A DNA stretch of 64,000 nucleotides from JAOPZW01 sp963764585 (lineage in GTDB: Bacteria > Actinomycetota > Thermoleophilia > Solirubrobacterales > Solirubrobacteraceae): positions 1,116,001 through 1,180,000 of the forward strand of contig CAVXTB010000003.1 of NCBI GenBank assembly GCA_963764585.1, written 5' to 3'. Shown here piece after piece: positions 1 through 8,865 of this stretch. Position numbers and translations under genes: made by a program. Under the pieces are notes generated by a model. That model ran no database searches. It saw only the letters and a program-made list of their open reading frames with translations, and was not told the DNA's origin. Position 1 is the stretch's first letter. Each line of letters starts with the position of its first letter.

Positions 1-557
1 CCGAGCTCTACGAGACCTCGAGCGGCATGATCACGATCACCGGGGGCAAGCTGACCACGTGGCGGCGGATGGCGAAGATGGCCGTCGACCGCCTCGTCGA
101 GCGCGAGGCGCGCACCGCCCCGTGCCGCACCCAGGAGATCCCGCTCGGCCAGGCGGTCGGCGCCACCGAGCTGCCACGCGTCGAGGGCGTGCCCCACGCG
201 GCCTACGAGCACCTCGCCGGCCGCTACGGCCACGCCGCGCGCGAGGTGCTCGCGATCGCCGCGCAGCGCGGCGAGCTGGCGCAGCCGATCGTCGCCGGCG
301 GCCCGCCCGATCTGCTGGCCGAGGCGGTCCACGCGGCGCGGCGCGAGCAGGCCACGAGCGTCGGCGACGCGCTGCTGCGGCGCACCCGCGTCGGGCTGCT
401 CGCGGCACGCTCCGTGGCCGACCCGGCGGGCGAGACGGTGCGCCGGGTGGCGGTCGCAATGGGGGGCGAGCTCGGGTGGGACGCCGAGCGCGCGCAGGCC
501 GAGGCCCGGGCCTTCCTCGACGAGGCCACTGCCGAAGGCATCGTCACGGGTCCGTAA
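1..557 (+). CDS. glpD: Glycerol-3-phosphate dehydrogenase, C-terminal part (cut by window start)
   Basis: The frame is open from base 3 and ends at the TAA at 555-557; the N-terminal FAD domain lies outside the window. The visible part starts with the GGKLTTWRRMA stretch that closes the FAD domain in aerobic glycerol-3-phosphate dehydrogenases. It continues with the all-helical C-terminal cap domain, including the RRTRVGLL stretch typical of this family. The enzyme oxidises glycerol-3-phosphate to dihydroxyacetone phosphate at the membrane and passes electrons to quinone. The ATG at base 27 is internal, not the start. Nothing unusual is visible in this part. Confidence 0.85.
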   Translation, partial: ELYETSSGMITITGGKLTTWRRMAKMAVDRLVEREARTAPCRTQEIPLGQAVGATELPRVEGVPHAAYEHLAGRYGHAAREVLAIAAQRGELAQPIVAGGPPDLLAEAVHAARREQATSVGDALLRRTRVGLLAARSVADPAGETVRRVAVAMGGELGWDAERAQAEARAFLDEATAEGIVTGP

Positions 558-626
558 CTTTCCCGGGTCTCGCCGGTTGCATCCCGACGACCGGTCCAGC
601 CAGTCCAAGGAGCCTCGTCCGTCCCC

Positions 627-2441
627 ATGCGCCGCCGCATCGCCCTACTCGCCGTCCTCGCGCCGCTCGCGCTGCCCGCCTGCGCGGGCGCCGCGGCCGG
701 CAGGTTCTTCGCCGGTGAGCCGATCGACGGTCCGAGCGCGGACGTCCAGTCGCTCGGCGATCTCGACGTCGCTCGCGACGGCACGGGCGCGCTGGCCTAC
801 GTCAAGAAGGTCGGGGGCGTGGACCACGTCTTCGTCTCGCGCCTGGTCGGTGGCGCCTTCGGAGCGCCCGAGCAGGTCGACGCGGGGCTCGGCGGCGCCG
901 GGTCGCAGCCGGTCGTGGCGGCGTCGGACGGCGGGCGGCTCGTCGTGGCCTTCGTCAGCGGCGGCGGCGTGTTCAGCGTCGTGCGACCAGCCGGGGCGCC
1001 CGGCTACGCGGCCGTCCAGCAGATCGCCACGACGGGCGTGAACCCCGATCTGGACATGTCGATCAACGGCGTGGCCTACCTGACCTGGACGACCAACGGC
1101 GACGTCAACGCGGCGCGGCTGGAGCGCAACGCGACGACGTTCAACGGCCTGCCGGGGCCGCTGGACATCAACCCGGTCAACACCGCCGGCATGGACAACG
1201 GGCGCTCGAAGGTGGCGGTCGCCGCCGACGGCATCGCCACCGTGGTGTGGGGCGAGGCCAACCACGTCTACGCGCGCCGCCTCTTCGAGCTGCGCCTGTC
1301 GACCGCACCGCAGGACCTCGGCGACAACGCCGACGACCCCGACATCTCCAGCGAGGACGACTCGAGCTTCGCGTGGGTCGTCTTCCGCCAGGGCTCGATC
1401 CCGGTCGCCCGGCGCCTCGTCGGCTCGCAGTTCGACCCGCCGGTGACGCTCGAGCCCAACGAGGGCACCGATGCGCCGCGGGTGGCGATCAACGGGCGCG
1501 GCGTGGGCTACGCCGGCCTCGGCGGCCTGGGCTCGTTCACCGCCTACGGCGCCGTGCTCAAGGACGACGTCTTCAACCCCGCGGTGGGCCTGAGCAGCGG
1601 CTTCGCCGTGGTGCCCGCGTCCGCGCCAGCCGTGGCCGAGAGCGGCGACGGGCTCGTCGCCTATCAGGCGGGCGACCCGTCGGGCGGGCGCTCGGTCCAC
1701 GCGCGTCCCTACGACTACGTCCCGGCCTCGCGCGTCGTGACCCCGCCCGGGCCCGACGCGCCGCTGTCGAACCCGGCGCTCGGGCCGACCGACGCCGCGC
1801 TGGGGCTGCTCGCCTCCGCCGACCGTGCCGGCGACATCGTCGTGGCCTTCGTCCAGGGTGACGGCGACGCGCGCAAGATCGTCGCCGGGAGCTTCGATCG
1901 CGCGCCGGGCACGTTCCGCGCCAACACGACGACCAAGTGGCGCAAGTTCGCGCGGCCGCCGCTGAAGTGGGGCACGGCGTTCGAGCTGTGGGGCCCGCTC
2001 ACCTACCAGGTCCAGATCGACGGCGTCCCCGTCGCGCAGACGACCTCGACAGGGATCACGCTGCCCAACCGGGTCAAGGACGGCATCCACCGCTGGCGCG
2101 TGGTCGCCATCGACCGCCGGGGCCAGGCGACGGCGACGCCGTCGCGCAACCTGCGCGTCGACGCGACGCCGCCGAAGGTCACCTTCAAGCTCTCGGGCTC
2201 GCGCAAGCGCGGCAAGCTGCTGAAGATCGCGGTCAGGGCCACCGACGCCAGCGGTACCGGCGCGAAGGCATCGGGCCTGAGCCTGGTGCGCATCTCCTTC
2301 GGGGATGGGACGGGCACCGTCGCCGGCCTGAAGGCCGCGCACCGCTACGGGCACTCGGGCCACATGACCGTGCGCGTGAGCGCGAGCGACAAGGCGGGCA
2401 ACGTCGTGGCCGTCACTCGCCGGATCACGATCCGCAAGTAA
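627..2441 (+). CDS. Secreted repeat protein with C-terminal PKD/Ig-like domains
   Basis: 604 residues with an N-terminal signal peptide (MRRRIALLAVLAPLALPACAGA, probably cut after an AxA site near residue 23). The middle holds repeated segments of the type DLDVARDGTGALAYV and KVAVADGIATVVWG, which look like blades of a beta-propeller. The last 140 residues hold an Ig-like part (WRVVAIDRRGQATATPSRNLRVD) and a PKD-like end (ISFGDGTG, HRYGHSGHMTVRVSASDKAGN). It is probably an exported surface or extracellular protein. No catalytic motif was recognised, so no function is assigned. A ccaagga ribosome site sits about 10 bases before the ATG. Confidence 0.75.
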   Translation: MRRRIALLAVLAPLALPACAGAAAGRFFAGEPIDGPSADVQSLGDLDVARDGTGALAYVKKVGGVDHVFVSRLVGGAFGAPEQVDAGLGGAGSQPVVAASDGGRLVVAFVSGGGVFSVVRPAGAPGYAAVQQIATTGVNPDLDMSINGVAYLTWTTNGDVNAARLERNATTFNGLPGPLDINPVNTAGMDNGRSKVAVAADGIATVVWGEANHVYARRLFELRLSTAPQDLGDNADDPDISSEDDSSFAWVVFRQGSIPVARRLVGSQFDPPVTLEPNEGTDAPRVAINGRGVGYAGLGGLGSFTAYGAVLKDDVFNPAVGLSSGFAVVPASAPAVAESGDGLVAYQAGDPSGGRSVHARPYDYVPASRVVTPPGPDAPLSNPALGPTDAALGLLASADRAGDIVVAFVQGDGDARKIVAGSFDRAPGTFRANTTTKWRKFARPPLKWGTAFELWGPLTYQVQIDGVPVAQTTSTGITLPNRVKDGIHRWRVVAIDRRGQATATPSRNLRVDATPPKVTFKLSGSRKRGKLLKIAVRATDASGTGAKASGLSLVRISFGDGTGTVAGLKAAHRYGHSGHMTVRVSASDKAGNVVAVTRRITIRK

Positions 2442-2549
2442 CGACGGCGCGCCACGTCCCGCGGCGCGGCGACGAAAAGCTCGCAGCGTGCGGGCTACCG
2501 TTCGTCGCGCCGAACATACCGCCCGGCGCGCCGCGTAGGATGCCGCCGC

Positions 2550-4022
2550 GTGCGCGCGCCGGGGGACGAGGACAGGCAGGTACGTGCCGCGGCGGCGGGC
2601 GATCCCGCGGCCGCCGCAGTCCTCTGGGACGCCCACGGCCCGCGGGCGTACGCCTTCTGCCACCGTCTGCTCGGCGACGCCGACCCGGCCGCCGACGCGG
2701 CGCAGGACGCGTTCCTGCTCGCCCTCTCGGAGGCCGAGCCCGACACCGACTTCGACGTGGCGCTGCTGCGCGCGGCCCGGCAGACGAGCTTCGAGCTGCG
2801 CGCCGCCGGCCGCGCCGCCGGGCCGCGCGGGGGAGGCCTGTCCGCGGTCACCGGGCGCCTGCGCCCGCAGCAGCGCGCCGCGCTCGCGCTGTCGGCGCTC
2901 GGCGGGTTGTCGTATCCGCAGATCGCCACCGTGCTCGGCGTCGGCGTCGAGGCGGTCCCCGCGCTGCTCGCGCGGGCGCGCCTGCGCCTGCACGACGAGC
3001 TGCACGGGACCGCGCTCGCCGCCGCGGCCGTGCGCTCGCCCGACTGCGAGGACGTCGTGCCGCTGCTCGCCGCGGCGGCCGACGGTGAGCTCGATGCGGC
3101 CGATGCGGCGTGGGCCGATCCCCACGTGCTGCGCTGCCCGACCTGCCCGCGCACCCGGCGGGCGATGCTCGAGGCGGCCGCGACCTACGCGGCCTGGTCG
3201 TCCGCAGCCCCGCCCTCGTGGCTGCGGGGAGCGACCCTGGCCGAAGTGGGAGCCGAGGCGCCGGGGGCCTCGGTGCCGGTCGCCGCCGTGCCTCCGCCGC
3301 CGCGCCGTGCCCGTCGGCGCGCGGCGGGGGCACGGGCCACGCCGAGGCCGAGCCTGACCGCGGCGCTGCTCGGGTGCCTCTTGCTGACCGCTGCGTTCGC
3401 GGCGCTGCTGCTCGCCGGCGCGGGCGCGCTGCGCCAGCAGGATCCCGTTCGCGGCGGCGCGCGACTCTCCGACGGCGCGCGCAGCCTGCAGGTCGCCGGC
3501 GTGCCGGCGGCGCACGCGCGCCGGCCGGCTGCGCGGCGCTCGCCGCGCCGTGCTCACCACGAGGCGCGCGCGCACCACGCTCGCAGCGTGTCGTTCGTGC
3601 CGGTTGCCGCGGTGCGCCGCGTCCCGGCGCGCGCGCCGAGCGGCCCGCCGCGCCATCGCGCGCCGACACGCCCGCACCGCCCCGCGGCGCGCCCGAAGCG
3701 CACCCGCAAGCCGCGGCCCGCACCCGCGGCGCCGTCGCCGCCGGCCCCCACCACGCCGGTGCCGGTGAGCGCCGACGCTCCGGCCGACGAGTCGCCCTCG
3801 ACGTCGGCCATGACCGCGGATGCCACGGCGCCGGCGACCCCGGCCGTGGCGAGCCCGGTGGCCGCGCCTGCAGCGAAGCCGGCCGTCACGACGCCGGCGG
3901 CGAGCCCGGCGCCCGCGCCGACGGTGCCGGCGGTGCCGGCCGGCGGCGGCTGGCACCACGGCGATCGCGACAGGCACTCGCGCCGCGGGCCGTGCCCGCC
4001 GCGCGGCCACCGCGACCGCTGA
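2550..4022 (+). CDS. ECF-type sigma factor fused to zinc anti-sigma domain and membrane anchor
   Basis: 490 residues from a GTG start. Residues 10-60 match sigma region 2 (WDAHGPRAYAFCHRLLG, AADAAQDAFLLAL). Residues 95-150 match sigma region 4 with its helix-turn-helix (LRPQQRAALALSALGGLSY, IATVLGVGVEAVPALLARAR). Next comes an H-x3-C-x2-C motif (H192, C196, C199), the zinc signature of ECF anti-sigma factors. A transmembrane helix follows at about 271-294, then a low-complexity Pro/Ala/Arg tail of nearly 200 residues. Sigma and anti-sigma factors are usually two genes; here both modules and the anchor form one chain. Promoter targets are unknown. Confidence 0.7.
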   Translation: MRAPGDEDRQVRAAAAGDPAAAAVLWDAHGPRAYAFCHRLLGDADPAADAAQDAFLLALSEAEPDTDFDVALLRAARQTSFELRAAGRAAGPRGGGLSAVTGRLRPQQRAALALSALGGLSYPQIATVLGVGVEAVPALLARARLRLHDELHGTALAAAAVRSPDCEDVVPLLAAAADGELDAADAAWADPHVLRCPTCPRTRRAMLEAAATYAAWSSAAPPSWLRGATLAEVGAEAPGASVPVAAVPPPPRRARRRAAGARATPRPSLTAALLGCLLLTAAFAALLLAGAGALRQQDPVRGGARLSDGARSLQVAGVPAAHARRPAARRSPRRAHHEARAHHARSVSFVPVAAVRRVPARAPSGPPRHRAPTRPHRPAARPKRTRKPRPAPAAPSPPAPTTPVPVSADAPADESPSTSAMTADATAPATPAVASPVAAPAAKPAVTTPAASPAPAPTVPAVPAGGGWHHGDRDRHSRRGPCPPRGHRDR

Positions 4023-4039
4023 CGCGGCATGATGCCCGC

Positions 4040-4801
4040 GTGACCGACGCCGGGCTCAGGCCGCTCACCGACACCAGCACGGGCTGGTCGGCGCGCAAGG
4101 TGGTGCGCGGGCTCGGCCTGCGCGAGTCGGCCGCGACGCGCCCACGCGTCGTCGCGTCGATGATCGCCTCGGCCGACGGGCGCACGGCGGTGCAGGGGCG
4201 CTCGGTCGGCCTCGGCCACCCCGCCGATCGCGCGCTCCTGCGCGAGCTGCGCGCGGCGGTCGACGCGATCATCGTCGGCACCGGGACGCTGCGCGCCGAG
4301 CGCTACGCGAACCTGCTCGACGACGACCAGCGCGCCCAGCGCGTCGGGGCCGGGCTCGAGCCCGAGCCGGTGGTCGCGACGGTGTCGCGGCGGCTGGACC
4401 TGCCGGCCGACATCCCGCTGCTGGCCGAGCCCACCGCGCGCGTGCAGGTCTATACCGAGGCCGAGGGCGAGGTGCCCAGTCAGGGCGCGTGGGTGGCCGC
4501 GCACCGCTTCGAGCCCGGCGGGCTGACCATGCCGGCGATCCTCGAGCACCTGTGGAGCGAGCGCGGCGCGCGCGCGATCCTCTGCGAGGGCGGCCCGACG
4601 CTCCTGCGCGAGCTCGTGGTCGCCGACTGCGTCGACGACCTGCTGCTGACCGTCGCGCCGCTGCTGGTGGCCGGCGACGCGCCGACGACGCTGCGCGGCC
4701 CCGCCCTCGATCCGCCCGCCGGCATGGCGCTGCGCGACATCCATCGCGCCGACGACCACCTCTTCCTGCACTACACCCTCCCCCCGCCCGCACCTTCATG
4801 A
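4040..4801 (+). CDS. RibD C-terminal/dihydrofolate-reductase-like reductase
   Basis: 253 residues from a GTG start, 17 bases after the preceding stop. It has the RibD C-terminal reductase fold: RPRVVASMIASADGRTA near residue 34, AVDAIIVGTGTLRAERY near 72 and ILCEGGPTLLRELV near 177, the last being the nucleotide-binding signature. The family uses NADPH to reduce pyrimidine intermediates in riboflavin synthesis or pterins. The deaminase half of RibD is absent. The next gene is folP, 28 bases downstream, so a role in folate reduction (a substitute dihydrofolate reductase) is plausible. Substrate is not decided by sequence. Confidence 0.75.
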   Translation: MTDAGLRPLTDTSTGWSARKVVRGLGLRESAATRPRVVASMIASADGRTAVQGRSVGLGHPADRALLRELRAAVDAIIVGTGTLRAERYANLLDDDQRAQRVGAGLEPEPVVATVSRRLDLPADIPLLAEPTARVQVYTEAEGEVPSQGAWVAAHRFEPGGLTMPAILEHLWSERGARAILCEGGPTLLRELVVADCVDDLLLTVAPLLVAGDAPTTLRGPALDPPAGMALRDIHRADDHLFLHYTLPPPAPS

Positions 4802-4829
4802 GGCGCGCAGCGCTGCGAGGGGGGACCCC

Positions 4830-5729
4830 GTGGGCCTGATGGAGCTGCGCCTGCGCGAGCGCACTCTCGCGATGGAGCCCGGGCGCCCGCTGATCATGGG
4901 CATCGTCAACGCCGGGCCCGACTCGTTCGCCGACGCCGTGCGCCTCGAGACGCTGGACGCCCAGGTGCGCCAGGCGCTGGAGCTGGTCGAGGAGGGCGCC
5001 GACCTCGTCGACGTGGGCGGCGAGTCGGGCGTCACCTACACCGCCGCGACGTCACCCGAGGAGGAGGCCGCGCGCGTGGTGCCGCTCGTCGAGCGCCTGG
5101 CCGGCGCGGGCGTCGCGGTCTCGGTCGACACGTGGAAGCCCGCGGTCGCGCGCGCGGCGCTCGACGCCGGCGCCGTGATGCTCAACGACGTCAGCGGCCT
5201 CGCCGATCCCGCCCTGGCCGACCTGGCGGCGCAGACCGGCGCGGGGCTCGTGCTCATGCACACGCGCGCGGAGCCCAAGCAGGAGGCGTTCCCCGACTAC
5301 GGGGGCGACGTCGCGGGCGACGTCGAGGCCTTCCTGCGCGACCGGATGCAGCTCGCGCGCGAGCGCGGCGTCGCCGCCGAGCAGATCGTCCTCGACCCCG
5401 GGCCCGACTTCGCCAAGACGCCCGTGCAGACCGTCGAGGTCCTGCGGGCCCTCGATCGCCTGCGCGCGCTCGGGCGCCCGCTGCTGCTGGCGATCTCGCG
5501 CAAGTACTTCGTCGGCGCCATCACCGGTCGCCCGCCCGCCGAGCGCCTGGCCGGCACGATCGCTGCGGCCCTGTGGGCGGTCCGCGCGGGCGCGGCGATC
5601 CTGCGCGTGCACGACGTCGCCGCGGTGCGCGACGCGCTCGCGGTCGCGGCAGTGCTCGACGGGCGCGCGGAGGTCCCCGCGTTCGACGCGCACGACGAGG
5701 AGCTGAAGTGGATCCGAACGGATCGGTAG
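4830..5729 (+). CDS. folP: Dihydropteroate synthase, divergent
   Basis: 299 residues, GTG start behind a G-rich ribosome site (ATG at 4839 is the alternative). TIM-barrel dihydropteroate synthase, joining p-aminobenzoate to pterin diphosphate in folate synthesis. Recognisable elements are MGIVNAGPDSF (23-33), DVGGESG, SVDTWKP, MLNDVSG, LDPGPDFAKTP, the SRK motif (AISRKYFVG) and the RVHDV end motif. Two loops depart from consensus: NAGPDSF replaces NxTPDSF, and DVGGESG lacks the usual Thr-Arg-Pro. These loops contact the substrates, so kinetics or sulfonamide response may differ. It follows a RibD-like reductase, giving a small folate pair. Confidence 0.85.
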   Translation: MGLMELRLRERTLAMEPGRPLIMGIVNAGPDSFADAVRLETLDAQVRQALELVEEGADLVDVGGESGVTYTAATSPEEEAARVVPLVERLAGAGVAVSVDTWKPAVARAALDAGAVMLNDVSGLADPALADLAAQTGAGLVLMHTRAEPKQEAFPDYGGDVAGDVEAFLRDRMQLARERGVAAEQIVLDPGPDFAKTPVQTVEVLRALDRLRALGRPLLLAISRKYFVGAITGRPPAERLAGTIAAALWAVRAGAAILRVHDVAAVRDALAVAAVLDGRAEVPAFDAHDEELKWIRTDR

Positions 5730-5821
5730 CCTGCTGGCGCTAACAGGGGTCGCCGGTCGCTGACATCAACGCGGCCGGGTTGCCCACCGACACCGTTTCC
5801 GACTCACCCAAGGGAGGACCC

Positions 5822-7035
<1,214 letters not shown>

Positions 7036-7039
<4 letters not shown>

Positions 7040-7500
7040 CGCGGCTGGTAGGCGACCCGGCCCCAGGACGGCTCGGGCGCCAGCTCGACCGGCTCGCCGT
7101 CGCGGTCGGGCTGGATGTAGCGGAAGGTCTGCGCGACGGCGTCGAACTGGACGTCGAGCTCGCCTTCCTTGACGCGCTGGTCCAGCCAGGCCGAGCGGAA
7201 CACGAGGCGCCGCAGCCAGTGGACGAGGGAGCGGTCGCTCGGGCCGACGAGCTCGGGCCAGCAGTCGTTGACGTGCTCGCCGAGGGCCGAGGCGGGCTCG
7301 TGGATCTCCCCGTTGACGGCGAGGTTGACGAGGTCCTCCAGCTCGGGCTCGTCGAGGCGGCCGGAGACGAAGCCGAGCTTGATCGCGGCCTGCTCGCAGC
7401 GCTCCGCGAAGTCGCGCTCGTTGAAGGTGAAGCGCAGCTCGCCGTACTCGAGGACGAAGTCCTCGCCTGAGTCGTAGTTGCCGCGGCGGGTGGTGTCCAT
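7036..7500 (-). CDS. Conserved-looking hypothetical protein
   Basis: 154 residues from the ATG at 7500, with aaggg as a likely ribosome site. Soluble, acidic and mixed alpha/beta, without signal peptide or membrane segment. Noticeable stretches are FTFNERDFAERCEQAAIKLG, NDCWPELVG and VHWLRRLVFRSAWLDQRV. I do not recognise the family. Codon use matches the neighbours, so it is very likely a real gene. Its TAG stop shares a CTAG tetranucleotide with the TAG of rho on the other strand. Confidence 0.65.
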
Positions 7501-7618
7501 TGCCCTTGAGAACCCCGCCGGGGACGTGGTCCGTGGGGTCGTCGGCATCCTAAGGGCGATCCCTTCCCGGGCGGATCCCCTGAATGCGATGTTGCACCCG
7601 ATCGGTCCGCGCGATGAC

Positions 7619-7637
7619 CGCTCAGGACACCTGAGCG
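7619..7637 (-). terminator. Hairpin just after yceH-like gene
   Basis: Perfect 8-bp inverted repeat (CGCTCAGG / CCTGAGCG) with a 3-base loop, directly abutting the stop codon of the minus-strand YceH gene. There is no T-tract. A likely intrinsic terminator for that gene. The rest of the gap 7501-7618 shows only a short AAGGG-CGAT-CCCTT dyad at 7552-7565. Confidence 0.45.
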
Positions 7638-8324
7638 TCAGGCGCCGAGCTCGGTGCGAAGCGCGTCGAGACCGGCGCGCAGCTCGGCGAGATCGCGGCG
7701 CAGCGCGGCCACCTCCTCCTCGAGGCGGGCGACGCGCGGATCGGGCTCGGGGGGCGCGGCGGGGAGGGGGGTCGGTGGCGGCGCCTCGCTCGGGGGCGGC
7801 GGCGCCGGCCCGGTGGCCACGGGCTCGGTCGCGTCCTCGCCGAGCAGGTGGGTGTAGCGCTCCTCCTTCTGCCCCGGGCGGCGCTCCAGGCGGGCCGCCA
7901 GCTCGCGATCGATCAGCCGCGTCAGCGTGCCGTGGACGGCGGTCAGGTCGGCCAGCGGGTGCAGGCGCTCGGTGCGCTGCTTGAGCTCGCCGGGCGTCTG
8001 CGGTCCGCGCAGCATGAGCACGCACAGCACCGCGAGCTCGTCGTCGGGGAGCGCGAGCGCCTCGTCGAGCAGGTGGCGGTACTTGGGCGCGCGGCTGCCG
8101 GGCCCGCTGGCCAGCCGCGCCCAGCGGCGCCGCGAGAGGCGGTGCAGGGCGTCGCGGATCGTCGCCTCGTCGTACTGCACGACCGGATCGCGATTCGTTG
8201 ACTGGTTGCAGGCCAGCCGCAGGGCGTTGAGGCTGAGCGGATACGCCTCGGGCGTCGTGCGCTGCTTCTCGAGCAGGCAGCCAAGGACGCGTATCTCGGG
8301 GGCGCTGAGGTCCACGGCCGGCAA
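7638..8324 (-). CDS. yceH: YceH/DUF480 family protein with coiled-coil tail
   Basis: 228 residues if translation starts at the TTG at 8324; the GTG at 8315 (VDLSAPEIRVLG) is an equally good start. Residues 5-150 match the YceH family of tandem winged helices: IRVLGCLLEKQRTTPEAYPLS, ACNQSTNRDPVV, LRGPQTPGELKQRTERL and EERYTHLL. A Pro-rich linker follows, then a short coiled coil (RVARLEEEVAALRRDLAELR). The molecular role of the family is not established; its fold suggests nucleic-acid binding. Confidence 0.85.
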   Translation of the reverse strand: MPAVDLSAPEIRVLGCLLEKQRTTPEAYPLSLNALRLACNQSTNRDPVVQYDEATIRDALHRLSRRRWARLASGPGSRAPKYRHLLDEALALPDDELAVLCVLMLRGPQTPGELKQRTERLHPLADLTAVHGTLTRLIDRELAARLERRPGQKEERYTHLLGEDATEPVATGPAPPPPSEAPPPTPLPAAPPEPDPRVARLEEEVAALRRDLAELRAGLDALRTELGA

Positions 8325-8397
8325 TCTAGCCAGCCGCGAGAGTCAGGCTCGTGACCACCCGTGGAATGCGGGCGCGCGGAGGTCCCTCTCGCCTTGC

Positions 8398-8820
8398 ATG
8401 CACACAACCACATCGCCAAGGTCACTCAAGCGATCCGCGGTCGGTGCGCTGCTCGTCGTCGCGATCGCGGGCGCCGCCGCCCTCCTCGTCCACGTTGGCT
8501 CAGCGTCGGCCGACAGCCGCGTCTGCACGCCCGAGGACCGCGGCTGCGCCTCCTTCAAGCGGTCCGGCAACACCTTCGACGTCTGCGACGAGGGGTTCGA
8601 CGGCGAAGCGGTCGCCGTGCAGCGCGGCGACCGCAAGATCATCGCGGTCAACTACTGGGGCTCGCTGAAGTTCAACGGCTGCCGCAGGTGGCACGTCAGA
8701 GGACGCAACGGCCACCCGTTCAAGTATCGGGTGTGCCTCGCGACGCACGCCAAGCCGGGCGGGAAGCCGATCCATCTGGAGCCGTTCTTCTGCAGCAAGT
8801 TCGTCCCGGACCTCTACTGA
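8398..8820 (+). CDS. Small secreted cysteine-containing protein
   Basis: 140 residues. A long n-region (MHTTTSPRSLKRSA) and a hydrophobic core (VGALLVVAIAGAAALLVHVG) form a signal peptide ending near SASA-DS. The mature part carries seven cysteines (VCTPEDRGC, FDVCDEG, FNGCRRW, YRVCLA, FFCSKF), so disulfides are likely after export. A ggagg motif lies about 15 bases before the ATG. I do not recognise the family and assign no function. Confidence 0.6.
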   Translation: MHTTTSPRSLKRSAVGALLVVAIAGAAALLVHVGSASADSRVCTPEDRGCASFKRSGNTFDVCDEGFDGEAVAVQRGDRKIIAVNYWGSLKFNGCRRWHVRGRNGHPFKYRVCLATHAKPGGKPIHLEPFFCSKFVPDLY

Positions 8821-8865
8821 CGCGGTGGTGGGGGCGGATTCTCGGCGCCGCGACCTACAGGGGCC

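Noticed and set aside
645..4010. A minus-strand open frame of more than 1,100 codons
   Set aside because: Long antisense frames arise from strong third-position GC bias; the translation is Arg/Ala-rich without domains and lies opposite well-supported genes. The same holds for long minus frames at 11744-15592 and 58804-62958.
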